Assembly: GCF_000974485.1 (NCBI RefSeq)
Contig: NZ_BBOM01000004.1
Coordinates: 310,001-374,000, forward strand
From: Streptomyces sp. NBRC 109706
Lineage (GTDB): Bacteria; Actinomycetota; Actinomycetes; Streptomycetales; Streptomycetaceae
DNA: 64,000 nucleotides
Reading direction: 5' to 3'
Made by a program: the position numbers and the translations under genes. Every line of letters starts with the position of its first letter. Position 1 is the first letter of the stretch. Under the pieces are notes generated by a model that had not been told where the DNA came from, ran no database searches, and worked only from the letters and a program-made list of their open reading frames with translations. Shown in pieces: positions 25,301 to 35,875 of this stretch.

Positions 25301-28300
25301 TTGTCGGACGCGCGGCGCAAGGGCCACCGGGTGCTGGGTGTGGTCAGGAGCAGCGCGATCAACCAGGACGGGGCGTCCAACGGGTTGACGGCGCCCAACG
25401 GTCCCTCACAGGAACGGGTGATCCGCGCCGCGCTGGCCAATGCCGGGCTGAGTCCCGCCGATGTCGACGCGGTCGAAGGCCATGGCACGGGCACCCGGCT
25501 GGGTGACCCGATCGAGGCCCAGGCACTACTCGCCACCTACGGTCGGGAACGGTCGGATTCCGGTCCGCTGCGGCTTGGGTCGATCAAGTCGAACATCGGA
25601 CATTCATCCGCAGCCGCTGGTGTGGCCGGCGTCATCAAGATGGTGATGGCGATGCGCAACGGGCTGCTGCCCCGGACGTTGCATGTGGACGAGCCGTCAC
25701 CGCATGTCGATTGGGAAGACGGTCAGATCCAGCTGCTGACCGAGGCCCAGGAATGGACCGGCGGGGATCGTCCCCGACGGGCGGGGGTGTCCTCCTTCGG
25801 GGTCAGCGGCACCAACGCCCACATCATCCTGGAGGAGGCGCCTGCGGTTGAGGCGTCTGCGGCCGTGCCGCTGTCGCGTGATGTTGCGGTGGTGCCGGTG
25901 GTGGTGTCGGGTCGTGGGGTTGCTGGTTTGCGGGGTCAGGCGGGGCGGTTGGGGTCGTATTTGTTGGCGGCCGAGGGTGCGGGGTTGGTGGATGTGGGTT
26001 GGTCGTTGGTGTCGTCCCGGGCGGGGTTGGAGCAGCGGGCCGTGGTGACGGCCGCCGACCGCACCGAACTGCTGGCGGGTTTGGCGGCGTTGGCGGAGGG
26101 GCGTCCGGCGGCGGGTGTGTTCGAGGGCGCGGCGGTAGCGGGTAAGACGGCGTTCCTGTTCACGGGGCAGGGTGCTCAACGTGCGGGGATGGGCGTCGAG
26201 TTGGCGGCCGAGTATCCGGTGTTTGCCGAGGCGCTGGCCGAGGTGAGTGCCGAGCTTGATCCTCTTCTTGGCCGTTCGCTGCGCGAGCTGTTGGGCGAGG
26301 AGAGTGGGGTGTTGGACGGGACGGAGTTCACTCAGGCGGCGTTGTTCGCGGTTGAGGTGGCGTTGTTCCGTCTGGCGGAGTCGTTGGGGTTGCGGGCCGA
26401 TGTGGTGATGGGGCATTCGGTCGGCGAGATCGTCTCCGCCCATGTGGCGGGGGTGTTGTCGTTGCCGGATGCCTGTCGGCTCGTTGCTGCCCGTGGCCGG
26501 TTGATGGGTGGGTTGCCTGCCGGTGGCGGGATGGTGTCGGTCCGGGCGACGGAGGCTGATGTCACCGAAGAGCTTGCCGGCCGTGCCGGGGTGTCGATCG
26601 CTGCGGTGAACGGCCCCACCTCCGTGGTCGTCTCGGGTGAACTGCCTGTTCTCGACAGCCTGGTTGAGGGGTGGGAGAACCGAGGGTGGAAGGTGACGCG
26701 GCTGCGGGTCAGCCATGCGTTCCATTCCCCCCTGATGGAGCCGATGCTGGAGGACTTCCGGGCCGTCGTTAACGGTCTGACGTTCACGGCTCCCCGCATC
26801 CCCGTCGTCTCCAATGTCACCGGCCAGATCGCCACCGACGAGCTGACCGATCCCGAGTACTGGGTGCGGCATGTCCGCGAGGCCGTCCGGTTCGCCGATG
26901 GTGTCAACGCGCTCCACCAACACGGCGTCACTCGTTTCCTGGAGCTGGGCCCGGACACCGTTCTGGCGACCATGGCTCGCCACTGCCTGGAGGAGCAGGC
27001 CGAGGACGGCACCGTGGTCTTCGCCTCCGCCCTCCGTGCCAAGCACGGCGAGACCGAGACCTTTGCCGGGTTCCTGGGCCAGGCCCATATCGCCGGCGCG
27101 AGTGTCGACTGGCAGGCGTTCTACCAAGGCACCGGCGCCGAGCGCGTCGATCTGCCGACCTATGCCTTCCAACGCCAGCGCTACTGGCTGACGTCAAGTG
27201 CCGGCGCTCATGACCCCGCCGCTTCCGGGCTGGGCCGGCTGGATCATCCGCTGCTGGCCGCCGCCGTGAGGGTCGGGGACCGGGACGAGTGGCTGTTCAC
27301 CGGGCGGCTGTCCCACGAGACGGCCCCCTGGGCGGTCGATCACGGAGTGCTGGGCACGGTGATCGTGCCGGGCACCGCGCTGGTGGAGCTGGCCATCGCC
27401 GCCGGCCGGCATGTCGACAGCCCGGTGCTTGAGGAACTGGTCCTGGAGGCCCCGCTGATCCTGCCCGCCGAACTGGCGGTCCAGGTGCAGGTCACCCTCG
27501 GCGAGGCGGACGCGGATGGCCGTCGGGAGATGGCGATCTACACCCGGGACTCGACAGCGGACGAGTCGGAGGTCGAGGCCACCTGCCATGGGCGCGGCAC
27601 CATGGTGCCGGACGCCGCTCCGGACGCGGAGCCGCTGGCCCCGTCCTGGCTGCCCATCGAGTGGCCGCCGGCGGAGGCCGAGCCGATCGCGGTGGACGCG
27701 CTGTATGCGCGTCTCGAAGAGGTCGGGTTCGAGTACGGGCCGGTCTTCCAGGGCCTCCGTGCTGCCTGGCAGGACGGCGACGAGGTGTATGCCGAGGTCG
27801 CGCTGCCCGATGCCGACACCGACTCCGCTCGGGCCTATGGACTGCATCCGGCGCTGTTCGACGCCTCGTTGCACGGTGGTCTCGGCTGGCTTGACCAGGG
27901 CGACGATTCGACGGCGCGGTTGCCGTTCTCCTGGTCCGACGTTCGGTTCGGCGAGTCGGGTGCCGCACGGGTGCGGGTCCGGATCGGCCCGGCCGGGGAC
28001 TCCGCGCTGCGCGTCGATATCGCGGGCGAGCACGGCGAGCCCGTCGCGAGCGTCGGGCGGCTGGTCTTCCGCACGGTTGATCCGGCTCAGCTTGAGGCGG
28101 TTCGGGTGGGTGGGGGTCGTGGTCGTGGGCGTGGGGATTCGTTGTTTGGGGTGGAGTGGGTTTCGGTCTCTGGTGGTGGTTTGGGTGATGTGGGTGATGT
28201 GGGTGGGGTGCGGGTTGTTGAGGTGGGTGGTGGTGTGGGTGTGGTTGAGCGGGTGTTGTCGTTGGTGCAGGGGTGGTTGGGGGATGAGGGGTCGGTTGGG

Positions 28301-31300
28301 GAGCGGCTTGTTGTGGTGACGCGGGGTGGGGTTGCGGTGGGGGATGAGTGGGTGGATGTGGGGGTGGCTCCGGTGTGGGGTTTGGTGCGGAGTGCTCAGT
28401 CGGAGCATCCGGGGCGGTTGGTGTTGGTGGATGTGGAGGGTGAGGGGGAGGTTGATGGGGTGGCTTTGGTGGCTTTGGGTGAGCCGCAGTTGGCGGTGCG
28501 GGGTGGTCGGGTGTTGGCGCCTCGGTTGGTGTCTGTGGGTGGTTCTGTTGTGGGTGGGGAGGTGTCTCCGTTTGCTGGTGGGACGGTGTTGGTGACGGGT
28601 GGTACGGGTGGGTTGGGTGCGTTGTTCGCTCGGCATTTGGTGGTGGGGCATGGGGTGCGGAGTTTGGTGTTGGTGTCTCGTCGTGGTTCGGCGGCTGAGG
28701 GTGCTGGGGAGTTGGTGGCGGAGTTGGAGGGTTTGGGTGCTGAGGTGCGGGTGGTGGCTTGTGATGTGTCGGATCGTGAGCAACTGGCCGCTTTGGTTGG
28801 GTCGTTGGATGGCGGGTTGAGTGGTGTGGTGCATGCGGCGGGTGTGTTGGATGACGGTTTGGTGGAGTCGTTGACGCCGGAGCGGTTGGCTGGTGTGTTG
28901 CGGCCGAAGTTGGATGCGGCGGTGCATTTGCATGAGTTGACGGCTGGTATGGAGTTGTCGGCGTTTGTGTTGTTTTCTTCGGTGGCGGCGTTGATTGGTA
29001 GTCCGGGGCAGGGGAATTATGCGGCGGCGAATGCGGCTTTGGATGCGTTGGCGGCGCGGCGGCGTGCTGAGGGTTTGCCGGGGGTTTCGTTGGCGTGGGG
29101 GTTGTGGGGGGATGCGACGGGGATGACGGGTGAGTTGGATGCGGGTGAGTTGGCGCGTTTGGAGCGGATGGGGGTGCATGCGCTGTCTCGTGAGGAGGGT
29201 CTTGGGTTGTTTGATGAGGCGTTGCGGGTGGGTGGGGCGTTGTTGGCTCCGGTGCGGTTGGATTTGGGGGCGTTGCGTGTGCAGGCTCGGGTTGGTGGGT
29301 TGGCTCCGTTGTTGCGGGGTTTGGTGCGGGTGCCTGTGCGTCGGGATGGTGGGGGTGGGGGTTCGTTGGCGCAGCGGTTGGCTGGGGTGGCGGTTGATGA
29401 ACGGGCTGCGGTGGTTTTGGAGTTGGTGCGGGGGCAGGTGGCTTCGGTGTTGGGGCATGCTGGGGCGGATGCGGTCGCGCCGGATCGGGCGTTCAAGGAT
29501 CTTGGGTTTGACTCGTTGAGCGCGGTTGAGTTGCGGAACCGGTTGACCCAGGTCAGCGGGGTCCGTCTGCCCTCAACCCTCGTCTTCGACCACCCGTCGC
29601 CCAATGCCGTGGCCCAGCTACTGCTCGCCGAGGTCGGCGGGTTGGGGGACAACGAGGCATCGGCCGCTCGGCCAAAGGCACGACGCCGTCCGGCAAAGGC
29701 GGATGAGCCGTTGGCGATTGTCGGGATGAGCTGCCGCTATCCGGGCGGCGTGGAATCGCCAGAGGATTTGTGGGAGTTGGTGTCTTCCGGGCGAGATGCC
29801 ATTTCCGGTTTTCCGGAAGATCGCGGTTGGGATCTGGAGCGGCTTTACGATCCCGACCCAGATCGGCTGGGGACCGTCTATACGCGCGGCGGCGGATTTG
29901 TCGACCGTGCCGGGGAATTCGATGCGGAGTTCTTTGGCATTTCGCCGCGCGAGGCATTGGCGATGGATCCCCAGCAGCGGTTGATGTTGGAGGCGGCCTG
30001 GGAGGCGTTCGAGGACGCGGGCCTCGACCCCGCTTCTCTGCGCGGTTCCGACACCGGAGTCTTCTGCGGTGTGGGCGCCTCGGACTATGGCGCGACGCCG
30101 GCCGGCAGCCTGCCCGAGGTGGAAGGGCTGCGGCTGACGGGCGCGACGACCAGCGTGGTGTCCGGGCGGATCGCTTATAGCTTTGGGCTTGAGGGTCCGG
30201 CGATTTCGGTGGATACGGCGTGTTCGTCGTCGTTGGTGGCGTTGCATATGGCTTCGCAGGCGCTACGGAGTGGTGAGTGCTCGCTCGCCCTGGTGGGCGG
30301 GGTCACGGTGATGGCCGGCCCGTTCCTGCTGATGGAGTTCAGCCGGCAACGCGGGCTGGCCGCCGACGGTCGCTGCAAGTCCTATGCGGCCGGCGCCGAT
30401 GGGACGGGCTTCTCGGACGGCCTCGGCCTGGTGGTGTTGGAGCGGTTGTCGGATGCGCGGCGCAAGGGCCACCGGGTGTTGGGTGTGGTCCGGGGTAGTG
30501 CGGTCAATCAGGATGGTGCGTCGAATGGGTTGACGGCGCCGAACGGTCCTTCGCAGGAGCGGGTGATTCGTCGGGCGTTGGCGAATGCGGGGTTGAGTCC
30601 CGCTGATGTCGATGTGGTTGAGGGGCATGGGACGGGGACTCGGTTGGGTGATCCGATCGAGGCCCAGGCGCTACTCGCCACCTACGGTCGGGAGCGGTCG
30701 GAGTCGGGGCCGTTGCGGCTTGGGTCGATCAAGTCGAATATCGGGCACACGTCTGCGGCGGCGGGTGTGGCTGGCGTCATCAAGATGGTGATGGCGATGC
30801 GGCATGGGTGGCTGCCGCGGACGTTGCATGTGGATGAGCCGTCCCCGCATGTGGATTGGGAGGCTGGTCAGATCCAGCTGCTGACCGAGGCCCAGGAATG
30901 GACGGGCGGGGGTCGTCCGCGTCGGGCGGCGGTCTCGTCGTTTGGGGTGAGCGGGACCAATGCGCATCTGATTCTTGAGGAGGCGCCGGAGGTTCGCGAG
31001 GCTGCTCCGGTTCCGTCGCGTGATGTCGCGGTGGTGCCGGTGGTGGTGTCGGGTCGCGGGGTTGCCGCGCTTCGGGGTCAGGCGGGGCGTTTGGGGTCGT
31101 ATCTGTTGGCGGCCGAGGGTGCGCGGCTTGTGGATGTGGGCTTGTCGTTGGTGTCGTCCCGGGCGGGGTTGGAGCAGCGGGCCGTGGTGACGGCCGCCGA
31201 CCGCACCGAACTGCTGGCCGGTTTGGCGGCGTTGGCGGAAGGCCGTTCCGCCTCCGGAGTGTTCGAGGGGTCCGCGGTCTCCGGCAAGACGGCGTTCCTG

Positions 31301-34300
31301 TTCACGGGGCAGGGTGCTCAACGTCCGGGGATGGGTGTGGGGTTGGCGGCCGAGTATCCGGTGTTTGCCGAGGCGTTGGCCGAGGTGTGTGCGGAGCTTG
31401 ATCCTCTTCTTGGCCGTTCGCTGCGGGGGTTGTTGGGCGAGGAGAGTGGGGTGTTGGACGGGACGGAGTTCACTCAGGCGGCGTTGTTCGCGGTTGAGGT
31501 GGCGTTGTTCCGTCTGGCGGAGTCGCTTGGGTTGCGGGCCGATGTGGTGATGGGGCATTCGGTCGGCGAGATCGTCTCTGCCCATGTGGCGGGGGTGTTG
31601 TCGTTGCCGGATGCCTGTCGGTTGGTGGCCGCCCGTGGCCGGTTGATGGGCGGGTTGCCTGCTGGTGGTGGGATGGTTTCGGTGCGGGCGACCGAGGCTG
31701 ATGTCACCGAAGAGCTTGCCGGCCGTGTCGGGGTGTCGATCGCTGCGGTGAACGGCCCCACCTCCGTGGTCGTCTCGGGTGAACTGCCCGTTCTCGACGG
31801 CCTGGTTGGGGAGTGGGAGGGCCGGGGTTGGAAGGTGACGCGGCTGCGGGTCAGCCATGCGTTCCACTCGCCCCTGATGGAGCCGATGCTGGAGGACTTC
31901 CGGGCCGTCGTTAACGGTCTGACGTTCACGGCTCCCCGCATCCCCGTGGTCTCCAATGTCACCGGCCAGATTGCCACCGACGAGCTGACCGATCCCGAGT
32001 ACTGGGTGCGGCATGTCCGGGAGGCGGTCCGGTTCGCCGATGGCGTCAACGCGCTGAACGAGTACGGCGTTACCCGTTACCTCGAATTGGGCCCGGATAC
32101 CGTTCTGGCGACCATGGCTCGCCACTGTCTGGAGGAGCAGGCCGAGGACGGCACCGTGGTCTTCGCCTCCACGTTGCGTGCCAAGCACCCGGAGACCGAG
32201 ACCTTTGCCGGGTTCCTGGGCCAGGCCCATATCGCCGGCGCGAGTGTCGACTGGCAGGCTTTCTACCAAGGCACCGGCGCCGAGCGCGTCGATCTGCCGA
32301 CCTATGCCTTCCAACGCCAGCGCTACTGGCTGACGTCAAGTGCGGGCGCTCATGACCCGGCCGCCGCCGGGTTGGGCCGGCTGGATCATCCGCTGTTGGC
32401 GGCCGCGGTCCAGGTGGGGGAGCGGGACGAGTGGCTGTTCACCGGCCGCATTTCGCAGGACTCCGCGCCCTGGGTGCGGGACCACACCGTCCTCGACACG
32501 GTGATCGTGCCGGGCACCGCGCTGGTGGAGCTGGCCATCGCCGCAGGCCGGCAGGTCGACAGCCCCGTGCTGGACGAGCTGATCCTGGAAGCCCCGCTGA
32601 TCCTGCCCGAGGGTGCGGCGTTCCGGCTGCAGGTCTCGGTCGGGGAGGCGGACGAGGCCGATGGGCGGCGCCCGCTCGCGATCTACTCGCGGCCCGAGCC
32701 TCGCGCCGGCCAGGAGCCGGGCGAGGCCACCTGCCATGCGCGTGGTCTGGTCACCCAGGAGACCGAGCCGCTGCTGTCGCCGCTGCCGGCGGCGTGGCCG
32801 CCGGCGGGTACGCGGCCGGTCGCCGTCGATGCCGCCTATGCGCGGCTTGCGGATGCCGGCTATGACTACGGGCCCGCGTTCCTGGGCCTGCGGTCGGCGT
32901 GGAGCGATGGCGAGCATGTCTACGGTGAGGTGGCGCTGCCGGCCGAACACGCCGAATCGGCCCGGGGGTTCGGGCTGCATCCGGCGCTCTTCGACGCCTC
33001 CCTGCATGGCGGTCTCGACTGGCTCGACCAGGGCGAGGGAACGTCCGCCGGTCTGCCGTTCTCCTGGTCCGGGGTGCGCTTCGGGCAGGTCGACGGTCTG
33101 GACCGGGTGCGGGTGCGCATCGGTTCGGCGGGTGAGTCGGCGCTGCGGATCGATATCGCGGACGAGCACGGCCAAGCGGTCGCGAGCGTCACTCAACTCG
33201 CCTTCCGGCCGGTGGAGCAGGCCCAGTTGGAGGATGCGCGGCGGGACTCGCGGCGCTCGCTGTTCAACGTCACCTGGTCGCCCGTCGACGCGAGTCGGGG
33301 CGCGCGCCCGGGGGACATCCGGGCCGCGTTCCTCGGCGACCTCGATGGCGAGGGCACGCACCACGCCGATCTGGCCGCGCTGGTCGCATCGTTGACGGAA
33401 GAATCGGCCCGCCCGGAACTGGTGTTCGCCGAGGTCAAGGCGCCCGCCGGCGAGGCGGGTTCGGTGAACGGGGTGCGGTTGACGGTCGAGCGGGTGCTGG
33501 CGTTGGTGCAGGGGTGGTTGGCGAGTGCGGAGCTTGCTGGTTCGCGGTTGGTGGTGGTGACGCGGGGTGGGGTCGCGGTGGGGGACGAGGTGCCGGATGG
33601 GGCGTTGGCGTCGGCGTGGGGTCTGGTGCGTAGTGCGCAGTCGGAGCAGCCCGGCCGGTTCGTGCTGCTGGACATCGACGACAGCCCGGTCGACTGGCCG
33701 GCCCTCACCGTCCTGGACGAACCGCAGATGGCCCTTCGGGCTGGTCGGGTGTTGGCGCCTCGGTTGGTGCGGGCCGGTGGCTCCGGTGGGGGCCAAGTGT
33801 CGCCGTTTGGTGGGGTGTTGGGTGGTCCGGTGTTGGTGACGGGTGGTACGGGTGGTCTGGGGGCGTTGTTCGCTCGGCATCTGGTGGTCGAACACGGGGT
33901 GCGGGATCTGTTGTTGGTGTCCCGGCGTGGTCCGGCGGCCGAGGGTGCGGAGAAGTTGGTCACCGAGTTGGAGGGGTTGGGTGCCCGGGTGCGGCTCGCC
34001 GCCTGTGATGTGGCCGACCGCGCTCAACTCGCGGGGCTCATCGAATCGTTGGACGGCGGGTTGGGCGGAGTGGTCCATTCCGCGGGTGTGTTGGATGACG
34101 GTTTGGTGGAGTCGTTGACGCCGGAGCGGTTGGCTGGGGTGTTGCGGCCGAAGCTGGATGCGGCGGTGCATCTGCACGAACTCACTGCCGGTATGGAGTT
34201 GTCGGCGTTTGTGTTGTTCTCCTCGGTGGCTGCGTTGGTGGGGAGTCCTGGGCAGGGGAACTATGCGGCGGCGAACGCGTTCCTGGATGCTTTGGCGGTG

Positions 34301-35776
34301 CGGCGTCGTGCGGAGGGTTTGCCTGCGACGTCGTTGGCTTGGGGTCTGTGGGGCGATGTGGGTGGAGTGGGTGGTATGGGTGGGGAGTTGGCGGCCGCTG
34401 ATGTGGCGCGGTTGGAGCGGATGGGGGTGCGTCCGCTCTCCGCCGAGGTGGGCGTCGAGCTGTTCGATCGGGCGACGGCTTCGGGTGAGCCGTTGGTGGC
34501 CCCGGTGCGGTTGGACCTCGCCGCGCTGCGCGTTCAGGCCAGGTCGGGAACGTTGCCCCCGCTGCTCCGTGGCCTGGTCCGCCTGCCCAACCGCCGTACC
34601 GGCGGGACCGGTTCGCTGGTTCAGCGGCTCGCCGGGGTGCCGGAGGCCGAGCGGGAGCTGGCGGCGACGGAGTTTGTGCGCGAGCGGGTGGCGTCCGTGC
34701 TCGGCCATGCGTCGGCGGAGGCCGTCGATCCGGACCGGGAGTTCAAGGCGCTCGGCTTTGACTCGTTGGCGGCCGTCGAGTTGCGGAACCGGCTGAGTCA
34801 GGACAGCGAGGTTCGGCTGCCCACCACCCTGGTCTTCGACCATCCGACGTCGGCCGCCGTCGCCCGGCTGCTGCTGACCGAGGTGGGGGAGGTGCGGCCG
34901 GCGTCGGCCGCCGCGCCGGCGGGAGTTGCCGCGCGCGGGGCGCGGGAAGCGCTGCCGGGCGGTACGCTCGACGCCCTGCTACGTCATGCTCATGCCCGGG
35001 GCGCCATTGTGGATGCGGTGCCGCTGCTGACGGAGGCGTCCCGGTTCCGGCCGAGCTATGCGTCCGCAGACGAACTGGGCGACAGCGAGGGGTATGTGGT
35101 GCGTCTCGCGTCCGGCGACGGGGGGCTGCCGAAGCTGGTCTGTGTGCCGTCGTTTGTGGTCGGCTCGGGGCCGCACCAGTTCATGCGGTTCGCCGACCGG
35201 TTCGAGGGGAGTCGCGACGTCTATGTCTGCTCGCTGCCCGGGTTCCGGGGTGACGAGCCGGCGCCGGGCAACTGGAATGCCGCCGTCGAGGTGTTGGAGC
35301 GGGCGGTCCGTTCGGCGGTCGGCGACGACCCCTTTGTTCTGGTCGGCTACTCCATCGGCGGCGTGGTGGCCCACTCGCTGGCGGCGCGGCTGGAGGCGAC
35401 GGGCACCGCGCCGAGTGGGCTGGTCATGATCGACACGCCCACGCCCGAGGGGGAGACCGAGACCAATCTGGTCTTCTCCCTGGTGATGACGGAAATCCTC
35501 GGGCGCGAGCACGAGGCCATCGCCGTCGACGACGCCAACTGGCTGGCGATGGGCACCTATATGCGTCTGCTGACCGAGCGGCGCACGGAGCGGATCGCGG
35601 CCCCGTCGCTGCTGATCCGTGCGGGGGAACCGCTCGGCGCCGAAGGCGAGGCGTCGGCCTGGCCGGCCTGGCAGGTCGGCGACGAACAGGCCGAGATCGC
35701 CGCGGACCACTTCGCCCTGATCGAGGACGCCGTGGCGGAGACCGCAGAGGCCACCGAGAGGTGGCTCAAGTCCTGA
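19343..35776 (+). CDS. Modular type I PKS, three modules plus thioesterase
   Basis: A 5477-aa terminal polyketide synthase. The start ATG is preceded by GGGAAGG and followed by a docking coiled coil ([18 protein letters not shown]..). Three consecutive KS-AT-DH-KR-ACP modules are followed by a C-terminal thioesterase. All three ATs have GHSVGE and HAFH (malonyl). All KRs are LDD (B-type) with Tyr/Asn intact, so active DHs would leave trans double bonds. No ER is present. The first two modules share a 1521-bp almost identical KR-ACP block. The third module has a Gly-to-Asp change in its DH motif. The TE (about residues 5210-5477) has GYSIGG with the nucleophile Ser near 5337, an Asp in IDTPTPE and a His in DHFAL. 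This protein finishes the chain and releases it, probably by macrolactonisation. Confidence 0.95.
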   Translation: MATDQKALVEALRKSLKETERLRQQNQRYLAQSSEPLAIVGMSCRYAGGATTPAELWQLVAEGRDAMAGFPDDRGWDVENLYDPDPDQVGGIYASGGGFVDGVGDFDAEFFGISPREALAMDPQQRLMLESAWAAFEDAGIDPTSLRGSDTGVFCGAVASDYSPAIMPPELEGFRLTGTTTSVVSGRIAYTLGLEGPAVSVDTACSSSLVALHIAAQALRNGECSLALVGGVTVMAGPFLLTEFSRQRGLAPDGRCKPYAAAADGTGFSDGLGLLVLERLSDARRKGHRVLAVVRGSAVNQDGASNGLTAPNGPSQERVIRAALSNAGLNADDIDAVEGHGTGTRLGDPIEAQALLATYGQGRSESGPLRLGSIKSNIGHTSAAAGVAGVIKMVMAMRNGLLPRTLHVDEPSPHVDWETGRIQLLTEAQEWAGGDRPRRAGVSSFGISGTNAHIILEEAPAVEAPAAVPPSRDVAVVPVVVSGRGDAALRDQAARLGSHLLADEGARLVDVGWSLVSSRAGLERRAVVAAADRGGLLSGLAALAEGRPAAGVFEGVEVSGKTAFLFTGQGAQRPGMGVELAAEYPVFAEALGEVCAELDPLLGRPLRELLAEDGAVLDATEFTQAGLFAVEVALFRLVESLGLRADVVMGHSVGEIVSAHVAGVLSLADACRLVAARGRLMGALPAGGGMVSVRATEADVVAGIGDRSGVSIAAVNGPTSVVVSGELSVLDELVGEWESRGWKVTRLRVSHAFHSPLMEPMLDDFRAVVSGLEFQAPRIPVVSNVTGEIASSELTDPEYWVRHVREAVRFADGVRALHEYGVTRFLELGPDSVLSTMARHCLEEQAEDGTVVFASALRAKHGEAETFAGFLGQAHIAGVNVDWQAFYADTGAERVDLPTYAFQRQRYWLTPLAGAGDAAAVGLGRLGHPLLAAAVRVGDRDEWLFTGRISQDSAPWVTEHVLLGNIVVPGTALVELALTAGRETGTPVLDELVLESPMLLAEDGSALQVQVTVGEADEDGHREVAIYSRPANTDAPEAERTTCHARGALAPDAQPAPDWPTEWPPEGAEPLPVDTLYARLTDIGYDYGPVFQGLRAAWQDGSEVYAEVALPDADADSAQAYGIHPALFDAALQSGAVLLIGGDGDGNRGHRMPFSWSGASLARQGLSRMRVRVAEVGDSALRLDAVDESGAPVVSVRSIIARPVDPAQLEAVRVGGGRGRGRGDSLFGVEWVSVSGGGLGDVGDVGGVRVVEVGGGVGVVERVLSLVQGWLGDEGSVGERLVVVTRGGVAVGDEWVDVGVAPVWGLVRSAQSEHPGRLVLVDVEGEGDVDGVALVALGEPQLAVRGGRVLAPRLVSVGGSVVGGEVSPFAGGTVLVTGGTGGLGALFARHLVVGHGVRSLLLVSRRGSAAEGAGELVAELEGLGAEVRVVACDVSDREQLAALVGSLDGGLSGVVHAAGVLDDGLVESLTPERLAGVLRPKLDAAVHLHELTAGMELSAFVLFSSVAALIGSPGQGNYAAANAALDALAARRRAEGLPGVSLAWGLWGDATGMTGELDEGELARLERMGVHALSREEGLGLFDEALRVGGALLAPVQLDLGALRAQARVGGLAPLLRGLVRVPVRRDGGGGGSLAQRLAGVAVDERAAVVLELVRGQVASVLGHAGADAVAPDRAFKDLGFDSLSAVELRNRLTQVSGVRLPSTLVFDHPTSEAVARLLLSQVSGVEDSPRPSAPRRRVKADEPLAIVGMSCRYPGGVESPEDLWELVSSGRDAISGLPEDRGWDLERLYDPDPEQAGTVYTRGGGFLERAGDFDAEFFGISPREALAMDPQQRLMLEAAWEAFEDAGIDPASLRGSDTGVFTGVVTSDYGGAMRPELEGFRLTGTTASVVSGRVAYSFGLEGPAVSVDTACSSSLVALHMASQALRSGECSLALVGGVTVMAGPFLLEEFSRQRGLAADGRCKSYAAGADGTGFSDGLGLLVLERLSDARRKGHRVLGVVRSSAINQDGASNGLTAPNGPSQERVIRAALANAGLSPADVDAVEGHGTGTRLGDPIEAQALLATYGRERSDSGPLRLGSIKSNIGHSSAAAGVAGVIKMVMAMRNGLLPRTLHVDEPSPHVDWEDGQIQLLTEAQEWTGGDRPRRAGVSSFGVSGTNAHIILEEAPAVEASAAVPLSRDVAVVPVVVSGRGVAGLRGQAGRLGSYLLAAEGAGLVDVGWSLVSSRAGLEQRAVVTAADRTELLAGLAALAEGRPAAGVFEGAAVAGKTAFLFTGQGAQRAGMGVELAAEYPVFAEALAEVSAELDPLLGRSLRELLGEESGVLDGTEFTQAALFAVEVALFRLAESLGLRADVVMGHSVGEIVSAHVAGVLSLPDACRLVAARGRLMGGLPAGGGMVSVRATEADVTEELAGRAGVSIAAVNGPTSVVVSGELPVLDSLVEGWENRGWKVTRLRVSHAFHSPLMEPMLEDFRAVVNGLTFTAPRIPVVSNVTGQIATDELTDPEYWVRHVREAVRFADGVNALHQHGVTRFLELGPDTVLATMARHCLEEQAEDGTVVFASALRAKHGETETFAGFLGQAHIAGASVDWQAFYQGTGAERVDLPTYAFQRQRYWLTSSAGAHDPAASGLGRLDHPLLAAAVRVGDRDEWLFTGRLSHETAPWAVDHGVLGTVIVPGTALVELAIAAGRHVDSPVLEELVLEAPLILPAELAVQVQVTLGEADADGRREMAIYTRDSTADESEVEATCHGRGTMVPDAAPDAEPLAPSWLPIEWPPAEAEPIAVDALYARLEEVGFEYGPVFQGLRAAWQDGDEVYAEVALPDADTDSARAYGLHPALFDASLHGGLGWLDQGDDSTARLPFSWSDVRFGESGAARVRVRIGPAGDSALRVDIAGEHGEPVASVGRLVFRTVDPAQLEAVRVGGGRGRGRGDSLFGVEWVSVSGGGLGDVGDVGGVRVVEVGGGVGVVERVLSLVQGWLGDEGSVGERLVVVTRGGVAVGDEWVDVGVAPVWGLVRSAQSEHPGRLVLVDVEGEGEVDGVALVALGEPQLAVRGGRVLAPRLVSVGGSVVGGEVSPFAGGTVLVTGGTGGLGALFARHLVVGHGVRSLVLVSRRGSAAEGAGELVAELEGLGAEVRVVACDVSDREQLAALVGSLDGGLSGVVHAAGVLDDGLVESLTPERLAGVLRPKLDAAVHLHELTAGMELSAFVLFSSVAALIGSPGQGNYAAANAALDALAARRRAEGLPGVSLAWGLWGDATGMTGELDAGELARLERMGVHALSREEGLGLFDEALRVGGALLAPVRLDLGALRVQARVGGLAPLLRGLVRVPVRRDGGGGGSLAQRLAGVAVDERAAVVLELVRGQVASVLGHAGADAVAPDRAFKDLGFDSLSAVELRNRLTQVSGVRLPSTLVFDHPSPNAVAQLLLAEVGGLGDNEASAARPKARRRPAKADEPLAIVGMSCRYPGGVESPEDLWELVSSGRDAISGFPEDRGWDLERLYDPDPDRLGTVYTRGGGFVDRAGEFDAEFFGISPREALAMDPQQRLMLEAAWEAFEDAGLDPASLRGSDTGVFCGVGASDYGATPAGSLPEVEGLRLTGATTSVVSGRIAYSFGLEGPAISVDTACSSSLVALHMASQALRSGECSLALVGGVTVMAGPFLLMEFSRQRGLAADGRCKSYAAGADGTGFSDGLGLVVLERLSDARRKGHRVLGVVRGSAVNQDGASNGLTAPNGPSQERVIRRALANAGLSPADVDVVEGHGTGTRLGDPIEAQALLATYGRERSESGPLRLGSIKSNIGHTSAAAGVAGVIKMVMAMRHGWLPRTLHVDEPSPHVDWEAGQIQLLTEAQEWTGGGRPRRAAVSSFGVSGTNAHLILEEAPEVREAAPVPSRDVAVVPVVVSGRGVAALRGQAGRLGSYLLAAEGARLVDVGLSLVSSRAGLEQRAVVTAADRTELLAGLAALAEGRSASGVFEGSAVSGKTAFLFTGQGAQRPGMGVGLAAEYPVFAEALAEVCAELDPLLGRSLRGLLGEESGVLDGTEFTQAALFAVEVALFRLAESLGLRADVVMGHSVGEIVSAHVAGVLSLPDACRLVAARGRLMGGLPAGGGMVSVRATEADVTEELAGRVGVSIAAVNGPTSVVVSGELPVLDGLVGEWEGRGWKVTRLRVSHAFHSPLMEPMLEDFRAVVNGLTFTAPRIPVVSNVTGQIATDELTDPEYWVRHVREAVRFADGVNALNEYGVTRYLELGPDTVLATMARHCLEEQAEDGTVVFASTLRAKHPETETFAGFLGQAHIAGASVDWQAFYQGTGAERVDLPTYAFQRQRYWLTSSAGAHDPAAAGLGRLDHPLLAAAVQVGERDEWLFTGRISQDSAPWVRDHTVLDTVIVPGTALVELAIAAGRQVDSPVLDELILEAPLILPEGAAFRLQVSVGEADEADGRRPLAIYSRPEPRAGQEPGEATCHARGLVTQETEPLLSPLPAAWPPAGTRPVAVDAAYARLADAGYDYGPAFLGLRSAWSDGEHVYGEVALPAEHAESARGFGLHPALFDASLHGGLDWLDQGEGTSAGLPFSWSGVRFGQVDGLDRVRVRIGSAGESALRIDIADEHGQAVASVTQLAFRPVEQAQLEDARRDSRRSLFNVTWSPVDASRGARPGDIRAAFLGDLDGEGTHHADLAALVASLTEESARPELVFAEVKAPAGEAGSVNGVRLTVERVLALVQGWLASAELAGSRLVVVTRGGVAVGDEVPDGALASAWGLVRSAQSEQPGRFVLLDIDDSPVDWPALTVLDEPQMALRAGRVLAPRLVRAGGSGGGQVSPFGGVLGGPVLVTGGTGGLGALFARHLVVEHGVRDLLLVSRRGPAAEGAEKLVTELEGLGARVRLAACDVADRAQLAGLIESLDGGLGGVVHSAGVLDDGLVESLTPERLAGVLRPKLDAAVHLHELTAGMELSAFVLFSSVAALVGSPGQGNYAAANAFLDALAVRRRAEGLPATSLAWGLWGDVGGVGGMGGELAAADVARLERMGVRPLSAEVGVELFDRATASGEPLVAPVRLDLAALRVQARSGTLPPLLRGLVRLPNRRTGGTGSLVQRLAGVPEAERELAATEFVRERVASVLGHASAEAVDPDREFKALGFDSLAAVELRNRLSQDSEVRLPTTLVFDHPTSAAVARLLLTEVGEVRPASAAAPAGVAARGAREALPGGTLDALLRHAHARGAIVDAVPLLTEASRFRPSYASADELGDSEGYVVRLASGDGGLPKLVCVPSFVVGSGPHQFMRFADRFEGSRDVYVCSLPGFRGDEPAPGNWNAAVEVLERAVRSAVGDDPFVLVGYSIGGVVAHSLAARLEATGTAPSGLVMIDTPTPEGETETNLVFSLVMTEILGREHEAIAVDDANWLAMGTYMRLLTERRTERIAAPSLLIRAGEPLGAEGEASAWPAWQVGDEQAEIAADHFALIEDAVAETAEATERWLKS
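19445..24480 (+). other. PKS module KS-AT(malonyl)-DH-KR-ACP
   Basis: KS Cys codon at 19955-19957. AT with GHSVGE (about 21295) and HAFHS (about 21597) is malonyl type. DH motif [10 protein letters not shown] is intact; the second motif is [10 protein letters not shown], a Gln in place of the usual His, as in many active DHs. The DH-KR linker is Gly/Arg rich (GGGRGRGRG near 22985). KR is LDD type. ACP Ser codon at 24389-24391. Predicted to set the C6=C7 double bond of the finished chain. Confidence 0.88.
22952..24472 (+). repeat. 1521-bp direct repeat, copy 1 (KR-ACP of module 1 in the terminal PKS)
   Basis: Matches 28076-29596 at a constant 5124-bp offset with no indels and only a few substitutions. 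At the protein level about five residues differ (for example Asp/Glu, Leu/Val, Glu/Ala, Gln/Arg). The sense strand here is strikingly poor in C and rich in G and T, unlike the flanking KS and DH DNA. This looks like recent duplication or gene conversion. Confidence 0.9.
24566..29600 (+). other. PKS module KS-AT(malonyl)-DH-KR-ACP
   Basis: KS DTACSSS near 25070. AT with GHSVGE and HAFHS is malonyl type. [12 protein letters not shown] and [10 protein letters not shown] are intact. The linker-KR-ACP block from 28076 is nearly identical to that of the preceding module. KR is LDD type with catalytic Tyr/Asn. Predicted to set the C4=C5 double bond. Confidence 0.88.
28076..29596 (+). repeat. 1521-bp direct repeat, copy 2 (KR-ACP of module 2 in the terminal PKS)
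   Basis: Partner of the copy at 22952-24472. It begins in the post-DH linker at a shared GTTGATCCGGCTCAG and ends in the shared ACP tail, after which the two modules diverge abruptly. The sharp borders at domain linkers fit recombination between modules. Confidence 0.9.
29702..34860 (+). other. PKS module KS-AT(malonyl)-DH(variant)-KR-ACP
   Basis: Last extension module. KS DTACSSS near 30215. AT is malonyl type. The DH motif reads [10 protein letters not shown] (about 32480): Asp replaces the conserved Gly, as in the second module of the bimodular PKS, its close paralogue through the KS, AT, KR and ACP segments. KR is LDD type and intact. Outcome is C2=C3 or a 3-hydroxyl, depending on whether the DH is active. 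Confidence 0.85.
34970..35773 (+). other. PKS thioesterase domain
   Basis: C-terminal alpha/beta-hydrolase domain following the last ACP. It has GYSIGG (Ser codon 35351-35353), IDTPTPEGE for the acidic residue, and DHFALIED for the catalytic His. This is the usual type I macrolide thioesterase arrangement. It releases the chain from the ACP as lactone or acid. Confidence 0.9.
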
Positions 35777-35819
35777 GACACCAGGCCGGTCGGGTCGGCC
35801 CAGCCATGATCCGACCGTC

Positions 35820-35855
35820 AACTCGTATAACTCTTACAACTTTTGCAACTCTTGT
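35820..35855 (+). repeat. Four imperfect 9-bp tandem repeats before the P450 gene
   Basis: In an AT-rich pocket between the PKS stop and the P450 start, four consecutive 9-mers read AACTCGTAT, AACTCTTAC, AACTTTTGC and AACTCTTGT (consensus AACTCTTRY). The array ends 20 nt before the P450 TTG codon. It could be a protein-binding array or part of the P450 leader; no function is established. Confidence 0.6.
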
Positions 35856-35875
35856 GTGAGAAAGGCTGACCTGAA

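Noticed and set aside
20405..34843. Proline/threonine/histidine-rich - strand ORFs (for example 22841-24334, 27194-29458)
   Set aside because: They are exact shadows of the G/T-rich KR-ACP repeats, with biased low-complexity translation, and have no start or RBS context of their own.
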